Shown: piece after piece, positions 56,707-64,000 of the stretch
Layout of the letters: each line of letters opens with the position of its first letter
Numbering within the stretch: position 1 is the first letter of the stretch
From: Streptomyces sp. NBC_01268
Lineage (GTDB): Bacteria; Actinomycetota; Actinomycetes; Streptomycetales; Streptomycetaceae
DNA: 64,000 nt
Assembly (NCBI RefSeq): GCF_036240795.1
Contig: NZ_CP108454.1
Location: 5,702,001 to 5,766,000 of the forward strand
Direction: 5' to 3'
The notes under the pieces: generated by a model
Seen by the model: the letters and a program-made list of their open reading frames with translations, nothing else
Databases searched by the model: none
What the model was told of the DNA's origin: nothing
Made by a program: the position numbers and the translations under genes

Positions 56707-59700
56707 CTAGCTCTCCGAAGACTTGCCACTCGAACGAGTGGACCCCGTCGACGCGCCCGCCTTGACCGTCTGGGCACCGGAGGACTTCGCCCCACCGCCC
56801 GGAGCCTCGAAAGACTCCAACGCTTCGAGGACGTCCTGGACACGGGAGATCTCGGCATTGATGCTCTCGCGCCGGCGCACCAGCACCTCCAGCTCGCGCT
56901 TGCCCTCCTCGACGGTCTGCTCGGCCTCCCGCTCCGCCTCCGCCTTGATCTTCTCCGCCTCCGCGACGAGCGACGCCTTCTTCTGCTCGGCCTCCTTGAG
57001 GAGCGCCTCCGCCCGCTTCACCGCGGCGATGCGCACCTTGCTCGCCTCGGAACTCGCGTCGGAGAGCATCTCCTTGGCCTTCTCCTCGGCCTCGGCCCGC
57101 TGCTCGGTCGCCGCCTTCACCAGCTTGTCCACGCGCTCGCCGGCCGTCTTCATCTGCTCGGACGTCTCGTGCCGCGCCCGCTCGTGCAGCTCCTCGATCT
57201 CGCTCTCGACCCGGGCACGCAGCTCCTCCGCGCGGTCCCTTATGGCCGTGGCGTCGCTGCGCGCCCCGATCAGCAGCTCGTCCGCGTCGGTGCGGGCCTT
57301 CTCCACCAGCGAGTTGCCCTCGATGGTCGCCTCGGCGGCGATCCGCTCGGCCTCCTTGCGGGCCGCGCCGACCATCGTGTCGGCCTGCGTCTCCGCCTCG
57401 GTGGTGGCGCGCAGCGCCTCCTCCTGGGCCTTCGCCATCAGCTGGTCGGCCTGCTCGGCCGCGTCCGCGCGCTTCTTCGCGCCGGCCTCACGGGCCTCGT
57501 CGAGCGTCCGGTCGGCCTCGGCGCGCGCCTCGGAGCGCATCTCCTCGGCCGCCGCCTCGGCGTCCGCCTTGACCCGCTCCGACTCGACGCGGATCCGCTC
57601 GGCCTCGGCCGTCGCCTCGCCGACGAGGGTGTCGGCCTGCTCGGCCGCGTCGGCGCGCCGCTTGTCGGCGGCCTGCCGGGCCTCGTCCAGGACCTGCTCG
57701 CCGTCGGCGCGGGCCGCGGCGCGCAGCGCCTCCGCCTCCGCCTCTCCGTCGGCCTTGACCTGCTCGGCCTCGGTACGGAGCCGGGCCGCTTCCTGCTCGG
57801 TGAGCTCCAGGAGCTCGGCGGCCTCGGTGGTGATCCGCTCGGCCTCGGCCGTCGCCTCGGCGATCAGGGCGTCGGCCTGCTCGGCCGCGTCGGAACGCCG
57901 CTTGTCGGCCGCCTGCCGGGCCTCGTCCAGGATCCGGTCGGCGTCCTCCAGCGCGGCCGTCCGCAGCGCCTGCGCGTGCGCCTCGCCGTCCACCTTGACC
58001 TGCTCGGCCTCGGTACGGAGCCGGGCCGCGTCCTGCTCGGTGAGCTCCAGGAGCTCGGCGGCCTCGGTGGTGATCCGCTCGGCCTCCGCCGTCGCCTCGC
58101 CGACGAGGGCGTCGGCCTGCTCGGCCGCGTCGGAACGCCGCTTGTCGGCGGCCTGCCGGGCCTCGTCCAGGACCTGCTCGGCCTCCGTGGTGATCCGCTC
58201 GGCCTCGGCCGTCGCCTCGCCGACGAGGGTGTCGGCCTGCTCGGCCGCGTCGGAACGCCGCTTGTCGGCGGCCTGCCGGGCCTCGTCCAGGACCTGCTCG
58301 GCCTCCGTGGTGATCCGCTCGGCCTGCGCACGGGCCTCGCCGACCACCGTCTCCGACTGGGCGGCCGCCTCCGAACGGATCCGGTTCGCGTCGTCGCGGG
58401 CGTCCGCACGGGTGCGGGCCGCGTCCTGCTCGGCCGACGCCAGCGCGTCGGTCGCCTCGGTCCGTACCCGCTGCGCGTACTCCGCGGTGTCCGCCCGCAG
58501 CTTCTCCGCCTCCGCGAGCGCGTCCGTCACCGTCCGCTCGGCCAGCGCCTTCGCCGCCTCGGACTCCTCCTGCGCGCGCCCACGGACGCGGTTCGCGTCC
58601 TCGGCGGCCCGCTCCCGCTCCTCGTACGCGTCGGAGCGGACCCGGTCCGCCTCCTCCTGCGCCTCGGTACGGGTGCGCTCCGCCGCGTGCTCGGCGGCGC
58701 TGCGCAGACCCGCGATCTCCTCCTCGGCCGCCTCGCGCAGACCGGAGACCGAGTCCCGCACGTCCTGTGCGGTCTGCTCGGCCGCGGACACCATCTCCGT
58801 GGCGCGGGCGTCGGCCTCCTCGACCAGCCGGTGCGCCTCGGTCTGGGCCTCCTCCACCCGCGTACGGGCGGAGGCCAGCAGGTCCTCGCTCCGCTCCCGG
58901 GCGAGCTCGCGCTCCCGGTCGGCCTCGGTACGCGCCGAGTCCAGCGTCTCCTCGGCCTCCCGGCGGCGCCGGTTGGCCTCCTCCTGCGCGGCGGACAGCG
59001 CCTCCGCGGCCTCGGCGGCGACCCGCTCCGCGGCGGACGCGGCCTCCGCCCGCACCCGGTCGGCGGTCTCCTGCGCCTCGGACTTCAGCCGCTCGGCCTC
59101 GGCCCGGGCCTCCTCGCGCAGCGTCGTGGCGGCGGACTCCGCCTCGGAACGCGCCGTCGACGCGTCCTGCGAGGCCTCCGTACGCAGCCGCTCGGCCTCC
59201 TGCTCGGCCTGCGCCTGGAGCGTACGGACCCGCTCGGCGGCCTCCGTACGCAGCCGGTCGGCCTCCTCGGCGGCCTCCCGCCGGATCCGCTCGCCCTCGG
59301 CCCGCGCGCCGGTCAGCTCCTCACCGGCGGCCGACAGCTTCGTCTCCGCCTCGGTGTGCAGCCGGGTCAGCTCGGCGGCCGCATCCGCCTGCCGCGCCGC
59401 GGCGGCCCGCTCTGCCTCGTCGCGCAGGGCGACGGCGATCTCCTCCGCCGCCTCCTTGACCGCCTCGGCCTGCTCCTCCGCCTCGGCCCGCATCCGCTCG
59501 GCCTCGGCGCGGGTGCGCTCCAGCGTCTCCTCGGCCTGGGTGCGCAGGGTCTGCGCCCGCTCCATGGCCTCGCCGCGGACCCGCTCGCTCTCCGCGCCCG
59601 CGCTCGTCCGCTGCTCGTCCGCGTCCGTCCGCGCCTTGGTCAGCAGCGCCTCGGCGGTCTTCGCGGCCTCCTCGATCTGGCCGACGGCCTCGCGCCGGGC

Positions 59701-61098
59701 CTCGCCGCGGATCCGCTCACCCTCGGCGATGGCCTCGGCCCGCAGCTGCTCGGCCTCGCCGCGCAGCCGGCGCGCCTCCTCCTGCAGCTCGACCGTCTTG
59801 GCGCGGTACTCCTTGGTGTCGTCCTTCGCCGAGCCCAGCAGCTCGTCGGCCTGCTCCTCGGCGGTGGACCGCAGCCGGTCCGCCTCCGTCTCGGCCTCAC
59901 GGCGGATCCGCTCGGCCTCCTCGGCCGCCTTGCGGGTGGTCTCCTGGGCGTTCTCCGACGCCTTGGTCAGGACCTCCTCGGCGGTCCGCGCGGCCTTGGC
60001 GAGCGCGGCGGCGGAGTCCTCCGCGGCGACCGTACGGGCCTTCTCCGAGGCCTCCGAGACCAGCTTCTCGGCCTCCGCGGTCGCCTCGCGCAGCTTCTCC
60101 GCGGCCTGCTCCTTGAGGGCCTCGGCCTCCTTGGTGGCCTCGCCGACCAGGCGCGCGATCTCCGCCTTCGCGGTCCGGGTGCGCTGCTCGTTGACCGACT
60201 CGGCCGAGGCGATCTGCTTCGCCGCGGAGTCCTTGGCCTCGGTGAGCGCCCGCTCGGCCTCCGTACGGGCCTCGCGCAGCCTCTCCTCGGCCGCCTGGAC
60301 GCGCTGCTCCGCGGCCCTGGACAGCTCGGCGGCCTCACGGCGCGCCTGGTCCGTCTCCGCGGTGGTGGCCGAGCGCAGCTGCTCGGCGTGGCTGGTGGCC
60401 TCCTGCGCCTGGCTGGAGGCGGCGCCGAGCATCCGCTCGGCGTCCTTGCGGGCGCGCAGCAGGATCGCTTCCGCCTCGGCACGGGCCGACTCGGCCTCGG
60501 AACCGATCCGGCGACGGGTCTCCTCGGCGACCCGGGCCGCCTCGGCGCGCGCGGCGGCCAGCGACTGCTCGGCCTCGGCGCGGGACTCCTCCATCAGCCG
60601 GCGGGCCTGCGACTCCGTACGGGCCCGCAGCTGCTCGGCCCACGCCACGTTCTCGTTGACGTGCGACTCGACGGTCTGACGGCGCTCGTTCAGCTCCTGG
60701 TCGAGCTGCTGGCGGCGGGTGACCGCCTCCGTGTGCAGCTCCGACTGGAGCCGGGCCTGCTGCTCCGCGTGCTCCTGGAGGATGCGCTGGGTCTGGGCGC
60801 GCGCCTCGCGCAGCTCCCGCTCGGCGTCCTGGCGCAGCTGCTCGGCCTGCGCCTGCGCGTTGCGCAGCATCTGCTCGGCCTGATAGCCGATGTCCGCGCT
60901 GTCGTAAGCGGGCCTGGACGCGATGGTGCGGCGCGCCTCGTGCAGCTTGGCGCGCAACACCTCGACCTGGTAGCCGAGGTCCTCGGCGTGCTGGACGGCC
61001 TTCTCCCGCTCGGTCTTCAGCCGTTCCATCTCGGCTTCGAACCGCGAGAGATGGTCGTCTTCAGCTCGCTGGCTCTCCTGGCGTTCGTAGCCCCGCAC
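56707..61098 (-). CDS. scy: Scy, giant coiled-coil scaffold of the hyphal tip
   Basis: The 1463-residue protein (from the GTG at 61098, VRGYERQESQRAEDDHLSRFEAEMERL; an ATG at 61110 would add four residues) is almost entirely coiled coil. It organises the polarisome with DivIVA and FilP and sets tip number in Streptomyces. The N-terminal 200 residues are heptad-like (HLSRFEAEMERLKTEREKAVQHAEDLGYQVEVLRAKL), then long-period repeats of Ala/Glu/Arg. Near the C-terminal end come RRRESINAEISRVQDVLEALESF and a disordered Ser/Gly tail. It exceeds the roughly 1326 residues of the S. coelicolor protein; part of the excess comes from near-identical repeats at 57601-58320. Long open frames on the opposite strand are shadows of its codon use. 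Confidence 0.95.
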   Translation of the reverse strand: MRGYERQESQRAEDDHLSRFEAEMERLKTEREKAVQHAEDLGYQVEVLRAKLHEARRTIASRPAYDSADIGYQAEQMLRNAQAQAEQLRQDAERELREARAQTQRILQEHAEQQARLQSELHTEAVTRRQQLDQELNERRQTVESHVNENVAWAEQLRARTESQARRLMEESRAEAEQSLAAARAEAARVAEETRRRIGSEAESARAEAEAILLRARKDAERMLGAASSQAQEATSHAEQLRSATTAETDQARREAAELSRAAEQRVQAAEERLREARTEAERALTEAKDSAAKQIASAESVNEQRTRTAKAEIARLVGEATKEAEALKEQAAEKLREATAEAEKLVSEASEKARTVAAEDSAAALAKAARTAEEVLTKASENAQETTRKAAEEAERIRREAETEADRLRSTAEEQADELLGSAKDDTKEYRAKTVELQEEARRLRGEAEQLRAEAIAEGERIRGEARREAVGQIEEAAKTAEALLTKARTDADEQRTSAGAESERVRGEAMERAQTLRTQAEETLERTRAEAERMRAEAEEQAEAVKEAAEEIAVALRDEAERAAAARQADAAAELTRLHTEAETKLSAAGEELTGARAEGERIRREAAEEADRLRTEAAERVRTLQAQAEQEAERLRTEASQDASTARSEAESAATTLREEARAEAERLKSEAQETADRVRAEAASAAERVAAEAAEALSAAQEEANRRRREAEETLDSARTEADRERELARERSEDLLASARTRVEEAQTEAHRLVEEADARATEMVSAAEQTAQDVRDSVSGLREAAEEEIAGLRSAAEHAAERTRTEAQEEADRVRSDAYEERERAAEDANRVRGRAQEESEAAKALAERTVTDALAEAEKLRADTAEYAQRVRTEATDALASAEQDAARTRADARDDANRIRSEAAAQSETVVGEARAQAERITTEAEQVLDEARQAADKRRSDAAEQADTLVGEATAEAERITTEAEQVLDEARQAADKRRSDAAEQADALVGEATAEAERITTEAAELLELTEQDAARLRTEAEQVKVDGEAHAQALRTAALEDADRILDEARQAADKRRSDAAEQADALIAEATAEAERITTEAAELLELTEQEAARLRTEAEQVKADGEAEAEALRAAARADGEQVLDEARQAADKRRADAAEQADTLVGEATAEAERIRVESERVKADAEAAAEEMRSEARAEADRTLDEAREAGAKKRADAAEQADQLMAKAQEEALRATTEAETQADTMVGAARKEAERIAAEATIEGNSLVEKARTDADELLIGARSDATAIRDRAEELRARVESEIEELHERARHETSEQMKTAGERVDKLVKAATEQRAEAEEKAKEMLSDASSEASKVRIAAVKRAEALLKEAEQKKASLVAEAEKIKAEAEREAEQTVEEGKRELEVLVRRRESINAEISRVQDVLEALESFEAPGGGAKSSGAQTVKAGASTGSTRSSGKSSES
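57601..58320 (-). repeat. 120/240-base tandem repeats within scy
   Basis: Segments 58081-58200 and 58201-58320 differ at only two of 120 positions (58087 and 58110). The same 120-base start recurs at 57601 and 57841, each followed by a second 120-base half (57721-57840 and 57961-58080), giving two 240-base units; their last 60 bases (57781-57840 and 58021-58080) differ at one base. The unit encodes about 40 residues beginning ITTEAEQVLDEARQAADKRR. Confidence 0.95.
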
Positions 61099-61311
61099 TG
61101 CGCGGTCCATCCTTCCCCGAGCTCTTCGAGCAGGGGAGACCCCAACCCTGGTCGCAACTCCAGCGATCACGCCCTCACGGACGAGGGCGGACCCCCGGGG
61201 AATCGTGGCAGATCGGACGACCCCGACATCCCGACTTCGGACCCGTGCGCGCACGGCTCCGACCGGCCCCGGCCCGGAGTCGCCCACTCTACCGGGCCGG
61301 GAATCCGGAGG
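61099..61311. other. Gap between scy and mce
   Basis: The 213 bases hold the promoter and leader of scy (reading leftward) and the mce terminator. An open frame of 63 codons continues upstream of the scy start but shows no ribosome site or recognisable protein. No other gene is seen. Confidence 0.5.
61269..61300 (-). terminator. Hairpin terminator after mce
   Basis: CCGGCCCGG (61269-61277) pairs with CCGGGCCGG (61292-61300) around a 14-base loop, 12 bases past the mce stop on the minus strand. Confidence 0.6.
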
Positions 61312-61764
61312 TCAGTGCTCCGCTGAGGAGTGGTCAGCCGAGGGCTTCGCCGAGGTGACCAGTTCCGTCAGCACGCCGTGGCAGTCCTTGGGGTGGAGGA
61401 AGGTGATGCGGGAGCCCATGGAACCGATCCGCGGCTCGTCGTAGAGCACCCGGACGCCCTTGGAGCGGATGTCCGCGGCGTCCGCGTCCACGTCCGCGGT
61501 CCCGAAGGCGATGTGGTGCACGCCCTCGCCGTTCTTGGCGAGCCACTTGCCCACCGCCGAGTCCTCCCGGGTCGGCTCCAGGAGCTGGAGGTAGGAGGCC
61601 CCGCCGTCCGAGGTCTCGTTGATCTTGAGCATGGCCTCGCGGACGCCCTGCTCCTCGTTGACCTCTTCGTGGAAGACCTCGAAACCGTAGGTGGCCCGGT
61701 AGAACGCGACGGTCTCGTCGAGGTTCCGGCAGGCGATTCCGATGTGGTCGATTCGCGTCAGCAT
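61312..61764 (-). CDS. mce: Methylmalonyl-CoA epimerase
   Basis: The 150-residue VOC-fold enzyme interconverts (2R)- and (2S)-methylmalonyl-CoA, feeding B12-dependent methylmalonyl-CoA mutase. Family landmarks are [26 protein letters not shown] at the N-terminus (metal-binding His), [30 protein letters not shown] (Gln and His ligands) and [12 protein letters not shown] (final Glu ligand). The MeaB gene, partner of the mutase, lies 1.4 kb away, on the other side of the divergent thiolase gene. The start is the ATG at 61764. Confidence 0.93.
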   Translation of the reverse strand: MLTRIDHIGIACRNLDETVAFYRATYGFEVFHEEVNEEQGVREAMLKINETSDGGASYLQLLEPTREDSAVGKWLAKNGEGVHHIAFGTADVDADAADIRSKGVRVLYDEPRIGSMGSRITFLHPKDCHGVLTELVTSAKPSADHSSAEH

Positions 61765-61826
61765 TCCTCCAGTGCAGCGCCGACCGGATGGTTACGCAAC
61801 GTGCGCGCGATCACACCGGCAGGCCG

Positions 61827-61856
61827 GTGACCCGGCGCGGCACCGCTCAGTACATT
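61827..61856 (+). promoter_or_regulatory. Putative promoter of the thiolase gene with overlapping inverted repeat
   Basis: GTGACC (61827-61832) and TACATT (61851-61856), 18 bases apart, fit a vegetative promoter. A 7-base inverted repeat, CACCGGC-AG-GCCGGTG (61814-61829), touches the -35 box and could be a regulator site for one or both divergent genes. Confidence 0.45.
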
Positions 61857-61901
61857 GGCGGTAAACCCTCGTTCACTCCTCATCTCAAGGGGCTGTGCCT
61901 C

Positions 61902-63113
61902 ATGTCTGGAACGACCGGTACCACCTCAGTGATCGTCGCGGGCGCCCGCACGCCCATGGGTCGCCTGCTCGGCTCGCTCAAGTCCTTCTCGGGCGCCGAC
62001 CTCGGCGGCTTCGCGATCAAGGCCGCCCTCGACCGCGCCGGCATCGGCGGCGACCAGGTGCAGTACGTGATCATGGGCCAGGTGCTCCAGGCGGGCGCCG
62101 GCCAGATCCCCGCCCGCCAGGCCGCCGTCAAGGCCGGCATCCCGATGAACGTCCCGGCCCTCACCATCAACAAGGTGTGTCTCTCCGGTCTCGACGCCAT
62201 CGCGCTCGCCGACCAGCTGATCCGCGCGGGCGAGTTCGACATCGTCGTCGCCGGCGGCCAGGAGTCCATGACCAACGCCCCGCACCTGCTGCCCAAGTCG
62301 CGCGAGGGCTACAAGTACGGCGCCATCGAGATGCTCGACGCCATGGCGTACGACGGTCTGACCGACGCCTTCGAGAACATCGCCATGGGCGAGTCGACCG
62401 AGAAGCACAACACCCGTCTGGGCATCCCGCGCGACGTCCAGGACGAGATCGCCGCCCTCTCGCACCAGCGCGCCGCCGCCGCCCAGAAGAACGGCGTCTT
62501 CGAGGCCGAGATCACCCCGGTCGAGATCCCGCAGCGCAAGGGCGAGCCGGTCGTCTTCTCCCAGGACGAGGGCATCCGCGCCGAGACCACCGCCGAGTCC
62601 CTCGGCAAGCTGCGCCCCGCCTTCGCCAAGGACGGCACCATCACCGCCGGCACCTCCTCGCAGATCTCCGACGGCGCCGCCGCCGTGGTCGTCATGAGCA
62701 AGGCCAAGGCCGAGGAGCTGGGCCTGGAGTGGATCGCCGAGATCGGCGCCCACGGCAACGTGGCCGGCCCGGACAACTCGCTCCAGTCGCAGCCGTCCAA
62801 CGCGATCCTGCACGCCCTGAAGAAGGAGGGCCTGGAGGTCGCCGACCTGGACCTCATCGAGATCAACGAGGCCTTCGCCGCGGTCGCCCACCAGTCAATG
62901 AAGGACCTCGGCGTTACCCCGGAAAAGGTGAACGTCAACGGCGGCGCCATCGCGCTCGGCCACCCCATCGGCATGTCCGGCGCCCGCGTGGTGCTGCACC
63001 TGGCCCTGGAGCTCAAGCGCCGCGGCGGCGGCGTCGGCGCGGCCGCGCTGTGCGGCGGCGGCGGCCAGGGCGACGCCCTGATCGTGCGCGTCCCCGGCGT
63101 TTCCGGCAAGTAA
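61902..63113 (+). CDS. Acetyl-CoA C-acetyltransferase (thiolase II)
   Basis: The 403-residue enzyme condenses or cleaves acetoacetyl-CoA and related 3-ketoacyl-CoA. The start is the ATG at 61902, after AAGGGG; the upstream frame to 61788 crosses the promoter. Active-site Cys93 is in [14 protein letters not shown]. The other thiolase motifs are intact: [33 protein letters not shown] with the catalytic His, and [12 protein letters not shown] with the second Cys. The MeaB gene starts 26 bases downstream and is probably co-transcribed. Confidence 0.95.
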   Translation: MSGTTGTTSVIVAGARTPMGRLLGSLKSFSGADLGGFAIKAALDRAGIGGDQVQYVIMGQVLQAGAGQIPARQAAVKAGIPMNVPALTINKVCLSGLDAIALADQLIRAGEFDIVVAGGQESMTNAPHLLPKSREGYKYGAIEMLDAMAYDGLTDAFENIAMGESTEKHNTRLGIPRDVQDEIAALSHQRAAAAQKNGVFEAEITPVEIPQRKGEPVVFSQDEGIRAETTAESLGKLRPAFAKDGTITAGTSSQISDGAAAVVVMSKAKAEELGLEWIAEIGAHGNVAGPDNSLQSQPSNAILHALKKEGLEVADLDLIEINEAFAAVAHQSMKDLGVTPEKVNVNGGAIALGHPIGMSGARVVLHLALELKRRGGGVGAAALCGGGGQGDALIVRVPGVSGK

Positions 63114-63138
63114 GTCACCCACGCAAGGAGCACCGCTG

Positions 63139-64000
63139 ATGGTGGACGTCCCCGCTCTGGTCGCCCAGGCACGGGAGGGCCGGCCGCGTGCCGTGGCCCG
63201 GCTGATCTCGCTCGTGGAGGGGGCGTCCCCGCAGCTGCGCGAGGTCATGGCGGCGCTCGCGCCGCTCACCGGCAACGCGTACGTGGTGGGCCTCACCGGC
63301 TCGCCCGGCGTCGGCAAGTCGACCTCGACCTCGGCGCTGGTCAGCGCGTACCGCCGGGCGGGCAGGCGGGTCGGCGTCCTCGCCGTCGACCCCTCCTCGC
63401 CGTTCAGCGGCGGCGCGCTCCTCGGCGACCGGGTGCGGATGTCGGAACACGCCTCCGACCCGGGCGTCTACATCCGCTCCATGGCCACCCGCGGGCACCT
63501 GGGCGGCCTCGCCTGGTCCGCCCCGCAGGCCATCCGGGTCCTGGACGCGGCCGGCTGCGACGTGATCCTCGTGGAGACCGTCGGCGTCGGCCAGTCGGAG
63601 GTGGAGATCGCCTCCCAGGCCGACACCTCCGTGGTGCTGCTCGCCCCGGGCATGGGCGACGGCATCCAGGCCGCCAAGGCGGGCATCCTGGAGATCGGCG
63701 ACGTCTACGTGGTCAACAAGGCCGACCGGGACGGCGCCGACGCCACCGCCCGCGAGCTCAACCACATGCTGGGCCTGGGCGAGGCCCGCGCGGCCGGTGA
63801 CTGGCGCCCGCCGATCGTCAAGACGGTCGCCGCGCGGGGCGAGGGCATCGACGAGGTCGTGGAGGCGCTGGAGAAGCACCGCGCCTGGATGGAGGAGCAC
63901 GGCGTCCTGGCCGAGCGCCGCCGGGCCCGCGCGGCCCGCGAGGTCGAGACCATCACCATCACGGCGCTGCGCGAGCGGATCGGCGACCTGCACGGCGACC
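63139..64000 (+). CDS. meaB: Methylmalonyl-CoA mutase-associated GTPase MeaB, 3' end cut by window
   Basis: About 287 residues are visible before the window ends. MeaB is the G3E-family GTPase chaperone that loads and protects adenosylcobalamin in methylmalonyl-CoA mutase. It starts at the ATG at 63139, after AAGGAG. The GTPase motifs are Walker A GSPGVGKST at residues 54-62, VDPSSPFSGGALLGDRVRM, the switch II region VILVETVGVGQSEVEIA, and NKAD for guanine specificity, then KTVAARGEGIDE. It is downstream of the thiolase gene and near mce. Confidence 0.95.
   Translation, partial: MVDVPALVAQAREGRPRAVARLISLVEGASPQLREVMAALAPLTGNAYVVGLTGSPGVGKSTSTSALVSAYRRAGRRVGVLAVDPSSPFSGGALLGDRVRMSEHASDPGVYIRSMATRGHLGGLAWSAPQAIRVLDAAGCDVILVETVGVGQSEVEIASQADTSVVLLAPGMGDGIQAAKAGILEIGDVYVVNKADRDGADATARELNHMLGLGEARAAGDWRPPIVKTVAARGEGIDEVVEALEKHRAWMEEHGVLAERRRARAAREVETITITALRERIGDLHGD

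Noticed and set aside
57601..58320. CRISPR-like periodic repeats
   Set aside because: The repeats are in frame inside scy, have no unique spacers, and no cas genes are present; they encode coiled coil.
56653..61326. Plus-strand open frames of about 1557 and 1318 codons opposite scy
   Set aside because: They lack ribosome sites and known domains and mirror the Glu/Ala/Arg codons of the repetitive scy coding strand; the real gene is on the minus strand with clear coiled-coil and Scy end motifs.

Overview
The window is chromosomal DNA of a Streptomyces, or a very close relative. The DNA is very GC-rich with strongly biased third codon positions, and GTG and TTG starts are common. The gene order is the core-chromosome block known from S. 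coelicolor: lysA-hom-thrC-thrB-rho-LCP-rpmE-prfA-prmC-tsaC-glyA paralogue-wecA-like-atp operon, then chitinase with a two-component pair, nucS, filP-scy, and mce-thiolase-meaB. Most genes are housekeeping or developmental. Accessory-looking genes lie at the left end (1-3.7 kb), around 33-34 kb (a stand-alone Sfp-type PPTase) and at 37.7-44.3 kb.

Layout. 1-3.7 kb: five same-strand genes, a luciferase-domain protein (cut by the window edge), a zinc-free MDR reductase, a SAM O-methyltransferase, a DoxX membrane protein and a DsbA-like oxidoreductase. 3.9-7.6 kb: a secreted M4 metalloprotease, a DUF5954-type gene, tRNA-Arg(CCG) and an orphan receiver protein. 7.7-14 kb: nrtL, an ArgRS-like protein without a catalytic core, then lysine and threonine synthesis (lysA, hom, thrC, thrB). 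14.4-24.4 kb: transcription termination (rho), an LCP cell-wall transferase, L31, RF1 and its methyltransferase PrmC, a Sua5/TsaC enzyme, a low-Mr phosphatase homologue with Ser in place of the catalytic Cys, a second SHMT, and a polyprenyl-phosphate GlcNAc-1-P transferase. 24.6-32.4 kb: the complete F1Fo ATP synthase operon atpIBEFHAGDC, with one strong hairpin between atpD and atpC and another after atpC.

32.5-44.3 kb: DUF2550 protein, PPTase, chitinase C with a well-preserved DasR-type promoter, a two-component pair (probably chiS/chiR), an APKS-repeat membrane protein, a PduO-type adenosyltransferase, an ABC exporter with a divergent TetR regulator, and a three-gene unit (EamA transporter, unrecognised protein, cysteine desulfurase) preceded by a CsoR-like operator. 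44.5-51.7 kb: a 3-hydroxyacyl-CoA dehydrogenase, a STAS protein, a membrane-anchored STAND-like NTPase, NucS mismatch endonuclease, an SCO5389-family protein, an LLM-class oxidoreductase and a small Zn-ribbon-like protein. 51.7-61.1 kb: two paralogous ABC exporters, then filP and scy, the coiled-coil polar-growth proteins. 61.3-64 kb: methylmalonyl-CoA epimerase, thiolase and MeaB (cut by the window end), linking propionyl/methylmalonyl-CoA and acyl-CoA metabolism.

No phage, insertion sequence, CRISPR array or dedicated biosynthetic cluster was seen. The best candidates for something undescribed are the EamA/unknown/cysteine-desulfurase unit with its metal- or sulfide-type operator (41.3-44.35 kb), the Cys-to-Ser phosphatase homologue (20.9-21.6 kb), the recently amplified 120/240-bp repeats inside scy (57.6-58.3 kb), the membrane-anchored NTPase (46.1-48.7 kb) and the 19-bp repeat array before thrB.
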